The notes: generated by a model not told the origin, from the sequence alone. Positions 1 to 9,161 are shown, counted from the first letter of the stretch. The stretch: 64,000 nt of DNA from LMUY01 sp965199095 (GCA_965199095.1 CBDAQM010000004.1:620001-684000); one strand, 5' to 3'. Numbers and translations: made by a program.

Positions 1-599
1 ACCTGGCGGATGCCGGTGCGCCCGTTCAGCGGGCTGCTGATGGTGGTGTAGGACAGGTTGGTGCGGGCGGTGTCGATCTGCGCCTGGTCCTGGCGGATTT
101 GCGCCTCCAACTGCGCCACCGTCGATTTCTGCGTGTCGGAGGTCTGGGCGGAGGTGTAGGCGGTCGCCGCCAGCTTCTGGTAGCGCACCAGGTCGACCCG
201 GGCGTTGGCCAGGTTGGCGTCGTCCTGCGCCTTCTTTGCCACCGCCTGGTCCAGGGCGGCCTGGTACGGCCGGGCATCAATCAGGGCGAGCACGTCGCCG
301 GTCCGCACGTCCTGGCCTTCCTTGAACCGCACGTCGGTCAGCGGTCCGTCGATCATCGCCTTAACGGTGACGGTGTTGAACGCCTGCACGGTGCCCAGCG
401 CATCCAGGTAGACCGGCACGTCCCGCTTCACGGCTTCGGCGGCCAGCACCGGGATGGGGTCGGCGTTGGGGCCGCGCCGACGTCCGCCGCGGCCGCCCCG
501 CGCTTCCTGCGTCGTGGGCGTGCGGACGAAGGCATGCCAGCCAGCCCAACCGAGGCCGCCCAGCACGATCAGGAGCAGTATCAGGCGACCGATTTTCAT
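1..599 (-). CDS. RND efflux membrane fusion protein (HlyD/MdtA-like), partial
   Basis: This is the N-terminal 199 codons of a periplasmic adaptor; the rest lies beyond the window's left edge. The start is the ATG at 599, whose first bases overlap the stop of the upstream outer membrane factor (ATGA). The protein opens with MKIGRLILLLIVLGG, a single membrane anchor or signal segment, then a Gly/Arg-rich linker. An MFP lipoyl-like half motif (VQAFNTVTVKAMIDGPL) follows, then a coiled-coil hairpin rich in Ala, Gln and Asp. This matches MdtA/AcrA-type adaptors, which bridge an inner-membrane RND pump to the outer-membrane channel. The RND pump gene would be expected next, to the left of the window. 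The drug substrate cannot be read from the sequence. Confidence 0.9.
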   Translation of the reverse strand, partial: MKIGRLILLLIVLGGLGWAGWHAFVRTPTTQEARGGRGGRRRGPNADPIPVLAAEAVKRDVPVYLDALGTVQAFNTVTVKAMIDGPLTDVRFKEGQDVRTGDVLALIDARPYQAALDQAVAKKAQDDANLANARVDLVRYQKLAATAYTSAQTSDTQKSTVAQLEAQIRQDQAQIDTARTNLSYTTISSPLNGRTGIRQ

Positions 600-2191
600 G
601 TTGATCCAACCGTGCCCGGCAGCGTCCATCCGCCGCCCAGCGCTTTGTAAAGATTGATGAGCGCCTGGAAATGCGCAAGCCGCACCTGCGCCAGCGCGTC
701 CTGGTCGGAAAACAGCGTCGTCTGCGTGTTCAGCACGGTGGTGATGTCGACGGTGCCGGCGGCAAGCTGGGAGCGGGCGATGTCGGCCGCACGCTGCGCC
801 ACGGCCACCGCCGTCCGCTCCAGGTCTTCCTGCTGCGCGGCGTAGCGCACGGCCACCAGGTAGGTGTCGGCATCCTGGAACGCCTGCAGCACGGCCTGGC
901 GGTAATCCGCCACCAATTCGGCGAAGCGGCCCTTCGCCTGGTTGAGGTCGCCTTGTTTCAGCCCGTTGTCGAAGATGGTCTGCGTCACGGAGGCCGCGGC
1001 GGTGAACAACAGGCTGCCGGGCCCCAGCAGGCTGGACAGCGCCAGGCTCTCGATCCCGCCCTGGCTCGTGAGCTGCACGGCCGGGAAGAACGCGGCCCGG
1101 GCGGCCCGGACATTCCCGTTCTGCGACACCAGATTGGCCTCCGCCTCGGCCACGTCCGGCCGGCGCGCCAACAATTCGGACGGCAGGCCGCTGCCGATGG
1201 CCGGCACGGGCAGGTTGAACAGCGTGTCCGCCTTGATCGTGATGGATTCCGGCGGCCGCCCGACCAGGGTCGCGAGCGCGATCACCTGCTGTTCCAACTG
1301 GCTCTGGAACGCCGGGATCTGGGCGGCTTCGCCGGCGACCAGCGCCTCCTGCTGCGCCACGTCCAGCGCCGTGTCGGTGCCGACCTGCATGCGCACCTGG
1401 AACACCTTCAACGTCGCCTGGGCGTCCCGCAGGTTGCGGTTGGCGACGGCCAGGCGGTCGGCCGCGCCCAGCGCCTGGAAATAGGTGGTCGCCACGGAGG
1501 TGACGACGGTCAACGCCACCACGTCCTGGTCGAACCGGCTCGACAAGGCGGCGGCCTCGGCCGCTTCATAGGTGGCGCGGTTCTTGCCCCAGAAATCCAC
1601 CTCGTAGCTGATGGCGCCCTGTGCGCTGTACTGGCGGCTGTCGGTGTAGCGGCTGGCATTGCCGCTGCCGCCGGTGACCACGGTGCTGCCGGTGGTGTTC
1701 GTGGTCTGCGTCGTGGTGCCGGCCCCGGTGTTGGTGCTGGAGGTGACGCCGCTGCTGCCGGTGGTGACGCCGGACACGCCGCCGCCGCGGCCGGTGGAGC
1801 CGATGCGGCTGTAGCTGGCGTTGCCGGTGGCGCTGATGGTGGGCAGCAGGGGCGAGCCGGAGATCGAGACCTGCGCGTCCGCCTGCACCACCCGGGCGGC
1901 GGCGGCGGCCAGGTCCTGGTTGTTGGCCTTGGCGTCCGCGATCAGCCGGTCGAGCTCCGGGGAGCCGAAGGCGTGCCACCACTCGACCGCCGGCCAGGCG
2001 GCGCGCGCGGTTTCCGGCGTCGCGGCCCGGAAGGCGGCGGGGATGGCCAGTTTCGGACGAAAATAATCCGAGCCCAGATCGCACCCAGACACTGGAATGG
2101 CGATCGTGAGCATGGCGATGGCTGAAGCGTGCTTAGTCCGCAGCAGGGTGGTCCTTAGGGTATGGAACAGGCGGCACGCCCGATAGCACAC
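596..2191 (-). CDS. RND efflux outer membrane lipoprotein, NodT family
   Basis: Outer membrane factor of a tripartite efflux system. The 531-residue reading has a lipobox around residues 34-37 (VSGC), so the mature protein is probably lipidated at Cys37. The N-terminus is uncertain because several in-frame starts precede the lipobox. Two TolC-type repeats are recognisable, with FRPKL near the N-terminus, SYEVDFWGKNRA in the middle and LLARRPDVAEAEA in the second repeat. Between the first hairpin arms there is a Gly/Ser/Thr-rich low-complexity insert (about residues 130-180), unusual for the family and probably an extended loop. It is followed with a 4-base overlap by the membrane fusion protein, so the genes are one operon. 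It is transcribed away from the Liv operon at 2380. Confidence 0.92.
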   Translation of the reverse strand: MCYRACRLFHTLRTTLLRTKHASAIAMLTIAIPVSGCDLGSDYFRPKLAIPAAFRAATPETARAAWPAVEWWHAFGSPELDRLIADAKANNQDLAAAAARVVQADAQVSISGSPLLPTISATGNASYSRIGSTGRGGGVSGVTTGSSGVTSSTNTGAGTTTQTTNTTGSTVVTGGSGNASRYTDSRQYSAQGAISYEVDFWGKNRATYEAAEAAALSSRFDQDVVALTVVTSVATTYFQALGAADRLAVANRNLRDAQATLKVFQVRMQVGTDTALDVAQQEALVAGEAAQIPAFQSQLEQQVIALATLVGRPPESITIKADTLFNLPVPAIGSGLPSELLARRPDVAEAEANLVSQNGNVRAARAAFFPAVQLTSQGGIESLALSSLLGPGSLLFTAAASVTQTIFDNGLKQGDLNQAKGRFAELVADYRQAVLQAFQDADTYLVAVRYAAQQEDLERTAVAVAQRAADIARSQLAAGTVDITTVLNTQTTLFSDQDALAQVRLAHFQALINLYKALGGGWTLPGTVGST

Positions 2192-2379
2192 ATCGCCATG
2201 GGGCGTGTAACAGAAGCATTACGGCTGCTTGAGCCGCCTTGCTGCCGACGTGCGCATCGCGTCACGGGGCGCACGAGACACCACCACCATCTGCGCGCGC
2301 AGTGTGGAACAATCTTGCGCGATGGATCGCGATATGCAACTCACGCTGCTAATAAATGCAATTTGATAGGGACGTCGGG

Positions 2380-3147
2380 GTGGCAGAGCCGATCCTACAG
2401 ACTGAGGGATTGACACGGGAGTTCCGCGGCTTCGTCGCCGTGGGCGGCGTGGACCTTAAGGTCATGCCCGGCACCATCCACGCCCTGATCGGGCCGAACG
2501 GCGCGGGCAAGACGACGTGCTTCAACCTGTTGACCAAGTTCCTCAAGCCTACCAGCGGGGTCATCCGGTACGAAGGGCGGGATATCACCCGGCTGAAACC
2601 GGCGCAGGTCGCCCGGCTGGGGCTGGTCCGTTCGTTCCAGATTTCAGCCGTGTTCCCGAATCTGACCGGGCTGGAGAACGTGCGCCTGGCGTTGCAGCGA
2701 AAGCGCGGGGGATCCTACGATTTCTGGCGCTCGGAAGCGGTGCTGAAGGGGCTGAACGGGCAGGCGCGTGCGCTGCTGGACGATGTCGGCCTCGCTGGGT
2801 ACGAGGATACGCCGGCGGTGCTGCTGTCCTACGGCCGCAAACGCGCGCTGGAGATCGCCACCACGCTGGCGTTGGAGCCGCGGATGCTGCTGCTGGATGA
2901 ACCGACGGCCGGCATGACGCATGAGGACGTGGACCGCATCGTGGCGCTGGTCCGCCGCATCCGCGTCGGCCGCACCATCCTGATGGTGGAGCACAACCTG
3001 TCCGTCGTGGAGGGCCTGTGCGATCGCATCACGGTGCTGACCCGCGGAAAGGTTCTGGCGGAGGGCGACTACGCCACCGTGTCGCGCAACCCTCAGGTCG
3101 TGGCCGCCTATCTCGGCACCGACGCGCCGGCGGCCGCCCATGCTTGA
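2380..3147 (+). CDS. livG: Branched-chain amino acid-type ABC transporter ATPase (LivG-like)
   Basis: Cytoplasmic ATPase of a Liv/HAAT-type importer. Walker A (GPNGAGKTT) lies at about residue 38, the signature LSYGRKRALEIA near 149 and Walker B MLLLDEPT near 169. The C-terminal GDYATVSRNPQVVAAYLG is typical of LivG. An upstream ATG at 2356 is open in the same frame, but the GTG at 2380 has an AGGGA sequence 7 bases upstream and gives the normal LivG N-terminus (AEPILQTEGLTREF), so it is preferred. The stop overlaps the next ATPase start by 8 bases. The substrate may be an amino acid, amide or aromatic acid, since these systems are broad. Confidence 0.93.
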   Translation: MAEPILQTEGLTREFRGFVAVGGVDLKVMPGTIHALIGPNGAGKTTCFNLLTKFLKPTSGVIRYEGRDITRLKPAQVARLGLVRSFQISAVFPNLTGLENVRLALQRKRGGSYDFWRSEAVLKGLNGQARALLDDVGLAGYEDTPAVLLSYGRKRALEIATTLALEPRMLLLDEPTAGMTHEDVDRIVALVRRIRVGRTILMVEHNLSVVEGLCDRITVLTRGKVLAEGDYATVSRNPQVVAAYLGTDAPAAAHA

Positions 3148-3832
3148 GGTCAAGAACCTGGAGGCCTGGTACGGCGAAAGCCACGTGCTGCACGGCGTGG
3201 AGTTCAACGTCGGGGAGGGCGAGGTGGTGACGCTGCTGGGCCGCAACGGCGCCGGCAAGACCACGACCATGAAGTCGATCATGGGGCTGGTGCCGCGCCG
3301 CCGCGGCTCGATCGTCTACAAGGGCCGCGAAACGGTGCGGATGCGGCCGGACGAGGTCGCCCGGGCCGGGATCGCCATCTGCCCGGAAGAGCGCGGGATC
3401 TTCGCCAGCCTGAACGTCACCGAAAACCTGATGCTGCCGCCAGTGATCGGCCCGGGGGGCCTGGACGTGCCGACCATCTACGCGCTGTTCCCCAACCTGA
3501 AGGAACGCGCCGCCTCGCAAGGGACCAAGCTGTCCGGCGGCGAGCAGCAGATGCTCGCCATCGGCCGCATCCTGCGCACGGGCGCCCGCTTCCTGCTGCT
3601 GGACGAGCCGACGGAGGGGCTGGCGCCGGTCATCGTGCAGCAGATCGGCCGCACCATCCGCGAGTTGCGCACCCGCGGCTTCACCGTGCTGCTGGTGGAA
3701 CAGAATTTCCGCTTCGCCGCGACCGTCGCCGACCGGCATTACGTCATGGAGCACGGCCGGATCATCGACATGATCCCGAACAGCGAGATCGAGGCGAAGA
3801 TGGACAAGCTGCACGAATATCTCGGGGTCTGA
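3140..3832 (+). CDS. livF: Branched-chain amino acid-type ABC transporter ATPase (LivF-like)
   Basis: Second ATPase of the same importer, 230 residues, the normal LivF length. Walker A GRNGAGKTT is at about residue 34, signature LSGGEQQM at about 131 and Walker B FLLLDEPTEGLAP shortly after. It starts inside the 3' end of the LivG-like gene, which indicates translational coupling. LivG and LivF are expected to form the heterodimeric ATP-hydrolysing engine under the two permeases encoded at 6461 and 7345. About 190 bases separate it from the first binding protein. Confidence 0.94.
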   Translation: MLEVKNLEAWYGESHVLHGVEFNVGEGEVVTLLGRNGAGKTTTMKSIMGLVPRRRGSIVYKGRETVRMRPDEVARAGIAICPEERGIFASLNVTENLMLPPVIGPGGLDVPTIYALFPNLKERAASQGTKLSGGEQQMLAIGRILRTGARFLLLDEPTEGLAPVIVQQIGRTIRELRTRGFTVLLVEQNFRFAATVADRHYVMEHGRIIDMIPNSEIEAKMDKLHEYLGV

Positions 3833-3882
3833 CCACGCCGGCCGGGGCCGATCGGCACAGGAAGAAAGGGAAACGCACAACC

Positions 3883-3942
3883 ATGCAGAACAAGAGACGC
3901 GACGACCCGGCGCCGCAGCCTTCAAGGGCCGGCCAGCCTTGA
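3883..3942 (+). other. Possible 19-codon leader ORF before the binding-protein gene
   Basis: The LivF to binding-protein gap contains a 19-residue open frame (MQNKRRDDPAPQPSRAGQP). It is preceded by a purine-rich AGGAAGAAAGGG stretch that looks like a ribosome binding site. The context resembles what usually precedes a binding-protein start, so this may be a displaced or decayed start region, a leader peptide, or chance. No homologue is recognised. Confidence 0.2.
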
Positions 3943-4023
3943 TCCTGGGTTGCGAGCCTGATGTGACCAGGCCGTTCGCCGCGTGGCGGCCGGCAATTTT
4001 CTCAACCTGACATAGGATTCACC

Positions 4024-5244
4024 ATGATCCAGCGTCGTACCCTGCTTGCCGCCACTGCCGCGACAGCGCTTGCCGGCTCCCGTGCCCGCGCCCAAGCCAC
4101 CAGCCTCAAGATCGGCGTCCTGGGCGACCAATCCGGCGTCTACCGGGACCTGAGCGGCCCGGTTGCGATTGCCTGCGCGCGCCAGGCGATCGAGGAGATG
4201 TCGCCCCATCTGAGCGGCGTCGACATCCAGGTCGTCACCGGCGACCACCAGAACAAGCCCGATGTCGGCACCTCCATCGCCCGGCAGTGGTTCGACCGGG
4301 ACGGCGTGGACATGATCGTCGATTGCCCGAACAGCGCCGTCGCCCTGGCGGTCGCCGCCGTATGCAAGGAAAAGGACAAGGTCTACGTCAACAGCGCGGC
4401 GATGATCGCGGACCTCACGGGCTCGCAATGCGCGCCGACCACGGTGCATTTCACCATGGACACCTGGGCGCTCGCCCATTCCACCGGCGGCGCGCTGGTG
4501 AAGGCGGGCGGCACGAGCTGGTTCTTCGTGACGGCCGACTACGCGTTCGGCATCGCGCTGGAGCGGGACACCACGAACTTCGTCAAGCAGGCAGGGGGCA
4601 CGGTCGTCGGCTCGGTCAAGGCGCCGTTCCCGACCAGCGACTTCTCCTCCTTCCTGTTGCAGGCGCAGTCGTCCGGGGCGAAGGTGATCGGCCTGTGCAA
4701 CGCCGGGTCGGACACCGTGAACTCGATCAAGCAAGCCGGCGAGTTCGGGTTGACGCAGGCGGGCGTCAAGCTGGCCGGCCTGCTGGTGTTCATCAGCGAC
4801 GTGCATGCGCTGGGATTGCAGACGGCACAGGGGCTGAACCTGACCGAGAGCTTCTACTGGGATCTGAACGACCGCACCCGCGCCTTCACCAACCGGGTCA
4901 TCAAGAAGACCGACGGCAACCATCCCGGCATGGGCCAGGCCGGCTGCTATGGCGGCACCATCCACTACCTGAAGGCGGTGGCGGCCATGGGCGTGGCCGA
5001 CGCGAAGAAAAGCGGCACGGCCACGGTGAACAAGATGAAGTCGATGCCCACGGATGATGACGCGTTCGGCCCCGGCTCGATCCGGGTAGACGGACGGGCG
5101 CTGCACCCGACCTACCTGTTCGAGGTGAAGACCCCCGCGGAAAGCAAGGCGCCGTGGGATTACTACAAGCTCGTCGCCACGACCCCGGCGGACCAGGCCT
5201 TCCGACCGTTGAACGAGGGTGCATGCCCGCTGGTGCACGCATGA
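4024..5244 (+). CDS. ABC transporter substrate-binding protein, Liv/HAAT type (paralogue 1)
   Basis: Periplasmic type I binding protein (Peripla_BP_6 family), 406 residues. The N-terminus MIQRRTLLAATAATALAG has a twin-arginine pair followed by a hydrophobic stretch and ends in ARAQA, suggesting Tat or Sec export with cleavage near residue 25. The mature part begins SLKIGVLGDQSGVYRDLSGP, the usual strand and ligand-loop start of this fold. A close paralogue follows directly, its start overlapping this stop (ATGA). The ligand is unknown. These atypical YRDLSGP-type binding proteins are common beside LivHMGF operons in alphaproteobacteria (family knowledge). Confidence 0.93.
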   Translation: MIQRRTLLAATAATALAGSRARAQATSLKIGVLGDQSGVYRDLSGPVAIACARQAIEEMSPHLSGVDIQVVTGDHQNKPDVGTSIARQWFDRDGVDMIVDCPNSAVALAVAAVCKEKDKVYVNSAAMIADLTGSQCAPTTVHFTMDTWALAHSTGGALVKAGGTSWFFVTADYAFGIALERDTTNFVKQAGGTVVGSVKAPFPTSDFSSFLLQAQSSGAKVIGLCNAGSDTVNSIKQAGEFGLTQAGVKLAGLLVFISDVHALGLQTAQGLNLTESFYWDLNDRTRAFTNRVIKKTDGNHPGMGQAGCYGGTIHYLKAVAAMGVADAKKSGTATVNKMKSMPTDDDAFGPGSIRVDGRALHPTYLFEVKTPAESKAPWDYYKLVATTPADQAFRPLNEGACPLVHA

Positions 5245-6452
5245 TCGGGCGTCGCACGCTGCTGGCGGCCTCGGCCGCGGCGGCGATTGCCCCCCGCGCC
5301 CGCGCCCAGGCGGCGCGGATCAAGCTGGGTGTGCTGAACGACATGTCGGGTCCGTACCGGGACACCGGCGGCCCGCTATCGGTCACCTGCGTGCAGCAGG
5401 CGGTGCAGGATTTCGGCGACCACGGCTTCGCGGTCGACGTGATCAGCGCCGACCACGGCAACAAGCCGGACCAGGGGGCGTCGATCGCCCGCCGCTGGTT
5501 CGACGAGGAGGGCGTCGACGTCATCCTCGACGTGCCCACCTCCTCCGTCGCATTGGCGGTGAGCACCGTTGCGCGCGAGAAGAACAAGGTGAACCTGAAC
5601 TCCGGCGCCGGCACCGTCGACCTGACGGGGGCGCAATGCTCGCCCAACACCATCCAGTGGACGTATGACGTCTACATGCTGGCGAAGTCGACCGGCGGCG
5701 CGATGGTGAAGGCGGGCGGCGATAGCTGGTTCTTCGTCACCGCGGACTACGTGTTCGGCCAGCAGCTCGCCAGCGAGACGATGAAGTTCGTCAAGGCGGC
5801 CGGCGGGACGGTGAAGGGTGAGTCGCGCTATCCGTTCCCAGGGACCAGCGATTTCTCCTCCTTCCTGCTGCAGGCGCAGACCTCGGGCGCCAAGGTGCTG
5901 GGGCTGGCCAATGCCGGCGCCGACACGATCAACTGCATCAAGCAGGCGGCGGAGTTCGGGCTGACCCAGCGCATGAAGCTGGCGGCGCTGCTGATGTTCA
6001 TCAGCGACGTGAATGGTCTGGGCTTGCAGACCGCGCAGGGGCTGACGCTGACCGAAAGCTTCTACTGGGACTTGAACGACCGGACCCGCGCCTTTTCCGC
6101 ACGGCTGAAGCCGAAGGCGCCGAACGTGCGGGCGGACATGGACCAGGCGGGATGCTACGCCGCGGCGTTGCACTACCTGAAGGCGGTGGCCGATATGGGC
6201 GTCGCCAGCGCGAAGGCGAACGGGGCGGCGGCGGTGGCGCGGATGAAGGCGATGCCGACGGATGACGACGCGTTCGGCAAAGGCGCCATCCGCGTGGACG
6301 GGCGCGGGCTGTTTCCGGCCTACCTGTTCCAGGTGAAGAGCCCAGCGGAAAGCAAGGCGCCGTGGGATTACTACAAACTCGTCGCGACGACCCCGCCGGA
6401 CGAGGCGTATCAGCCGCTCTCCGAGGGCGGCTGCCCGCTGGTTCATAGTTAA
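5241..6452 (+). CDS. ABC transporter substrate-binding protein, Liv/HAAT type (paralogue 2)
   Basis: A 403-residue binding protein closely related along its whole length to the preceding one. Shared blocks include GQGLTLTESFYWDLNDRTRAF-like and AESKAPWDYYKLVATTP sequences, so a local gene duplication is the simplest explanation. The ATG at 5241 is chosen because it overlaps the previous stop and gives a twin-arginine signal peptide (MIGRRTLLAASAAAAIAPRA); a longer in-frame reading from 5154 has no signal. Two binding proteins feeding one permease pair would widen or tune substrate range. Differences cluster in the first domain and near residues 180-200. Confidence 0.93.
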   Translation: MIGRRTLLAASAAAAIAPRARAQAARIKLGVLNDMSGPYRDTGGPLSVTCVQQAVQDFGDHGFAVDVISADHGNKPDQGASIARRWFDEEGVDVILDVPTSSVALAVSTVAREKNKVNLNSGAGTVDLTGAQCSPNTIQWTYDVYMLAKSTGGAMVKAGGDSWFFVTADYVFGQQLASETMKFVKAAGGTVKGESRYPFPGTSDFSSFLLQAQTSGAKVLGLANAGADTINCIKQAAEFGLTQRMKLAALLMFISDVNGLGLQTAQGLTLTESFYWDLNDRTRAFSARLKPKAPNVRADMDQAGCYAAALHYLKAVADMGVASAKANGAAAVARMKAMPTDDDAFGKGAIRVDGRGLFPAYLFQVKSPAESKAPWDYYKLVATTPPDEAYQPLSEGGCPLVHS

Positions 6453-6460
6453 AGGGCGCC

Positions 6461-7348
6461 ATGTTCTCAATCTTCGGCTACTCCGCGCCGCTCTTGTTCG
6501 GCCAGCTTCTGCTCGGGCTGATCAATGGCGCGTTCTATGCATTGCTGTCGCTGGGCCTGGCGATCATCTTCGGCATGCTCAACATCATCAACTTCGCCCA
6601 TGGCGCGCTGTTCATGGTCGGCGCCTTCGTGGCGTGGATGCTGCAGAACTATCTGGGCCTGGATTACTGGTGGGCGCTCATCCTGTCGCCCCTCATCGTC
6701 GGCAGTTTCGGCTGGGTGCTGGAGAAAACCATCATCAGCCGGCTCTACCGCATCGACCACCTGTATGGATTGCTGCTGACCTTCGGATTGGCGCTGATCC
6801 TGGAGGGACTGTTCCGCAACGAATACGGCTCGTCCGGGCTGCCTTACCGGATCCCGCAGGTGCTGTCGGGGGGGACCAACCTCGGCTTCATGTTCCTGCC
6901 GAACTATCGCGGCTGGGTCATCGTGGTCGCGATGGTGGTCTGCCTGGCCACCTGGCTGGTCATCGACAAGACGTCGATCGGGGCCAAGCTGCGGGCCGCG
7001 ACGGAGAACCCCGGATTGGTGCAGGCCTTCGGCGTGAACGTGCCGCGCATGATCACGCTGACCTACGCCGCCGGCGTGGCGCTGGCGGCCTTCGCGGGCG
7101 TGCTGGCGGCGCCGATCTACTCGGTCAACCCCAACATGGGTTCGAACCTGATCATCGTCGTGTTCGCCGTGGTGGTCATCGGCGGCATGGGGTCCATCCT
7201 GGGTTCGATCCTCACCGGATTCGGGCTGGGCGTGGCGGAGGGTCTGACCAAGGTGTTCTATCCGCAAGCCTCCGCCACCGTGATCTTCGTCGTCATGGTG
7301 ATCGTCCTGCTGGCGCGTCCGGCCGGGCTGTTCGGGAAGGCGGCATGA
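6461..7348 (+). CDS. livH: Branched-chain amino acid-type ABC permease (LivH-like)
   Basis: Inner membrane permease of 295 residues with about eight hydrophobic segments. The N-terminal LINGAFYALLSLGLAIIFGMLNIINFAHGA is in the canonical LivH position. A TENPGLVQAFGVNV cytoplasmic loop (EAA-like ATPase contact) and a C-terminal LLARPAGLFG are also typical. It starts 8 bases after the second binding protein, and its stop overlaps the start of the LivM-like gene, so all five transporter components are on one transcript. Confidence 0.95.
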   Translation: MFSIFGYSAPLLFGQLLLGLINGAFYALLSLGLAIIFGMLNIINFAHGALFMVGAFVAWMLQNYLGLDYWWALILSPLIVGSFGWVLEKTIISRLYRIDHLYGLLLTFGLALILEGLFRNEYGSSGLPYRIPQVLSGGTNLGFMFLPNYRGWVIVVAMVVCLATWLVIDKTSIGAKLRAATENPGLVQAFGVNVPRMITLTYAAGVALAAFAGVLAAPIYSVNPNMGSNLIIVVFAVVVIGGMGSILGSILTGFGLGVAEGLTKVFYPQASATVIFVVMVIVLLARPAGLFGKAA

Positions 7349-8280
7349 TGTTCGGCTTCTCCAGGGAGCAGGGCATCGCGTTCCTGCTGCTGCTGGCGCT
7401 CATCGTGGTTTGCCCGTTCGTGCTCTACCCCGTGTTCCTGATGAACGTGCTGTGCTTCGCGTTGCTCGCCTGCGCGTTCAACCTGCTGATCGGCTATGTC
7501 GGGCTGATGAGCTTCGGCCATGCCGCGTATTTCGGCATGGGCGCCTACGTCTCCGCCTATGCCGCCAAGGCCTGGGGCCTGACGCCCGAGCTATGCGTGC
7601 TGCTGGGCGGGGTGACGGGCGGGCTGCTGGGGGTGGTGTTCGGCTGGCTGGCGATCCGCCGGCAGGGCATCTACTTCGCCATGATCACGCTGGCGCTGGC
7701 GCAGATGAACTACTTCTTCTGCCTGCAGGCGCCGTTCACCCATGGTGAGGACGGTATCCAGCAAGTGCCGCGCGGGGCGTTGTTCGGGGTCATCCCGCTG
7801 AACGGGGACCTGGCGATGTACGCCTTCATCGCGGTGATCTTCCTCGTGTTCTTCCTGCTGATCCACCGCGTCGTGTACTCGCCCTTCGGCCAGGTGCTGA
7901 AGGCGATCCGCGAGAACGAGCCGCGGGCGACCTCGCTCGGCTATCGGACGGACGACTACAAGCTGATCGCCTTTATCTTGTCATGCTTTATTGCTGGTAT
8001 CGCCGGAGGTGCGAAGGCGTTGGTGTTCGGGATCGCGACGCTGACGGATGTCAACTTCGAGACTTCGGGGGATATCGTGTTGATGACGTTGGTCGGCGGC
8101 ATGGGGACCATCTTCGGGCCGGGTGTGGGCGCCCTGATCCTGAAGGGCATGGAGAACTATTTGTCCGGAATCGGCTCGTGGGTGACGGTGGTGCAGGGCT
8201 GCATCTTCGTTGTCTGCGTGCTTGCGTTCCGCCGTGGCATCATCGGTGAACTCGGGGCGCGGCTGAAGCTCGGGCTTTGA
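7345..8280 (+). CDS. livM: Branched-chain amino acid-type ABC permease (LivM-like)
   Basis: Second permease, 311 residues from the ATG at 7345 that overlaps the LivH-like stop (ATGA). Hallmarks are LIGYVGLMSFGHAAYFGMGAY near residue 50 and the cytoplasmic loop AIRENEPRATSLGYRTDDYKL. A conserved GGMGTIFGPGVGAL stretch lies before the last segment. The open frame extends far upstream, but that part only shadows the LivH gene. The downstream methyltransferase gene starts inside this stop codon. Confidence 0.95.
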   Translation: MMFGFSREQGIAFLLLLALIVVCPFVLYPVFLMNVLCFALLACAFNLLIGYVGLMSFGHAAYFGMGAYVSAYAAKAWGLTPELCVLLGGVTGGLLGVVFGWLAIRRQGIYFAMITLALAQMNYFFCLQAPFTHGEDGIQQVPRGALFGVIPLNGDLAMYAFIAVIFLVFFLLIHRVVYSPFGQVLKAIRENEPRATSLGYRTDDYKLIAFILSCFIAGIAGGAKALVFGIATLTDVNFETSGDIVLMTLVGGMGTIFGPGVGALILKGMENYLSGIGSWVTVVQGCIFVVCVLAFRRGIIGELGARLKLGL

Positions 8281-9161
8281 GTTACGCCACGCTGTACGCC
8301 GCCATGGCGCGGCTGAACGTCCAGTTGACCGCCATGGCGTCGCTGGGCGCGGAGATGAAGCTGCGACTGGCGGGTGAGGCCGGAAACCCGGAGACCCGGC
8401 CGCTGCTCCAGGCGATCACCGAGGCGCTCGGCCCGGGGCTGCTGGACGACATGCAGGATGGCGAGGAGGAGGGGGCGCTCGGCCTGTTGCAGACGTTCTT
8501 CCGCGATGCGTCCAGCCTGTTGGACGCGCCGGCGGCGCGCCCGGGTTGGACGCATGCCGACCCGGTGATCCTGCGGTCGCTGGGCCGGTCCTCGCGCAGC
8601 AACATCTTCAGCATTCTGGCCCTGCTTCCTGGGCGCCCGGCGCTGGAGTCGGCGATCGCCGAGGGCAAGCGGTTCCTGGACATCGGCACCGGCGTCGGCG
8701 AAGTGGCCATGACCGCCGCCCGCATTTGGCCGCACATGCATGTGGTCGGGATTGATTTGTGGGAGCCCTCGCTGGCGATCGCCCGCGACACGCTGGCCGT
8801 CAGCGACGTGGCGGACCGGGTGGAGCTTCGCCGGCAGAATCTCGCTGAATTGTCAGACCAGGGTTCGTTCTGCCTCGCCTGGCTGCCCGCGCCCTTCATT
8901 CCCGGCGATATCGTTGCAGGCGCGATGAGCCGGCTGTGGCGGGCCATGACTCCGGGCGGCTGGTTGGTGGTGGGCCTGTTCGCCATCCCGCCCGAGCCGC
9001 TGCCCGGCGCGGTCGCGCAACTCCGCACGGTGCGCGGCGGTGGCCGCCCGTGGTCGCCCGGCGAAATGGTGGCGTTGATGCAGGCGGCCGGTTTCGTGGA
9101 CGTGGAGTGTCCACCCCCCACCGGCATGGTCCGCGTCATCGGCCGCCGCCCGCCGGCCTGA
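8277..9161 (+). CDS. Class I SAM-dependent methyltransferase
   Basis: A 294-residue protein with a Rossmann-type SAM site: FLDIGTGVGEVAM near residue 133 (motif I), then VVGIDLWEPSLAIARDTL with the acidic residue that binds the SAM ribose. A roughly 130-residue N-terminal region resembles the dimerisation domain found in small-molecule O/N-methyltransferases. The reading starts at a TTG overlapping the LivM stop (TTGA); an ATG at 8304 is an alternative. Being coupled to the importer suggests the methyl acceptor is related to the imported compound, but this is inference. Confidence 0.82.
   Translation: MSYATLYAAMARLNVQLTAMASLGAEMKLRLAGEAGNPETRPLLQAITEALGPGLLDDMQDGEEEGALGLLQTFFRDASSLLDAPAARPGWTHADPVILRSLGRSSRSNIFSILALLPGRPALESAIAEGKRFLDIGTGVGEVAMTAARIWPHMHVVGIDLWEPSLAIARDTLAVSDVADRVELRRQNLAELSDQGSFCLAWLPAPFIPGDIVAGAMSRLWRAMTPGGWLVVGLFAIPPEPLPGAVAQLRTVRGGGRPWSPGEMVALMQAAGFVDVECPPPTGMVRVIGRRPPA

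Noticed and set aside
671..2125. Long plus-strand open frame of 484 codons opposite the efflux gene
   Set aside because: It is exactly antisense to a well-supported outer membrane factor and has the His/Arg/Gly/Ala-rich composition produced by GC-rich antisense codons.
5154..5240. Longer N-terminus for the second binding protein
   Set aside because: The added residues lie inside the first binding protein's coding region and would hide the signal peptide; the ATG at 5241 with an ATGA overlap is better.
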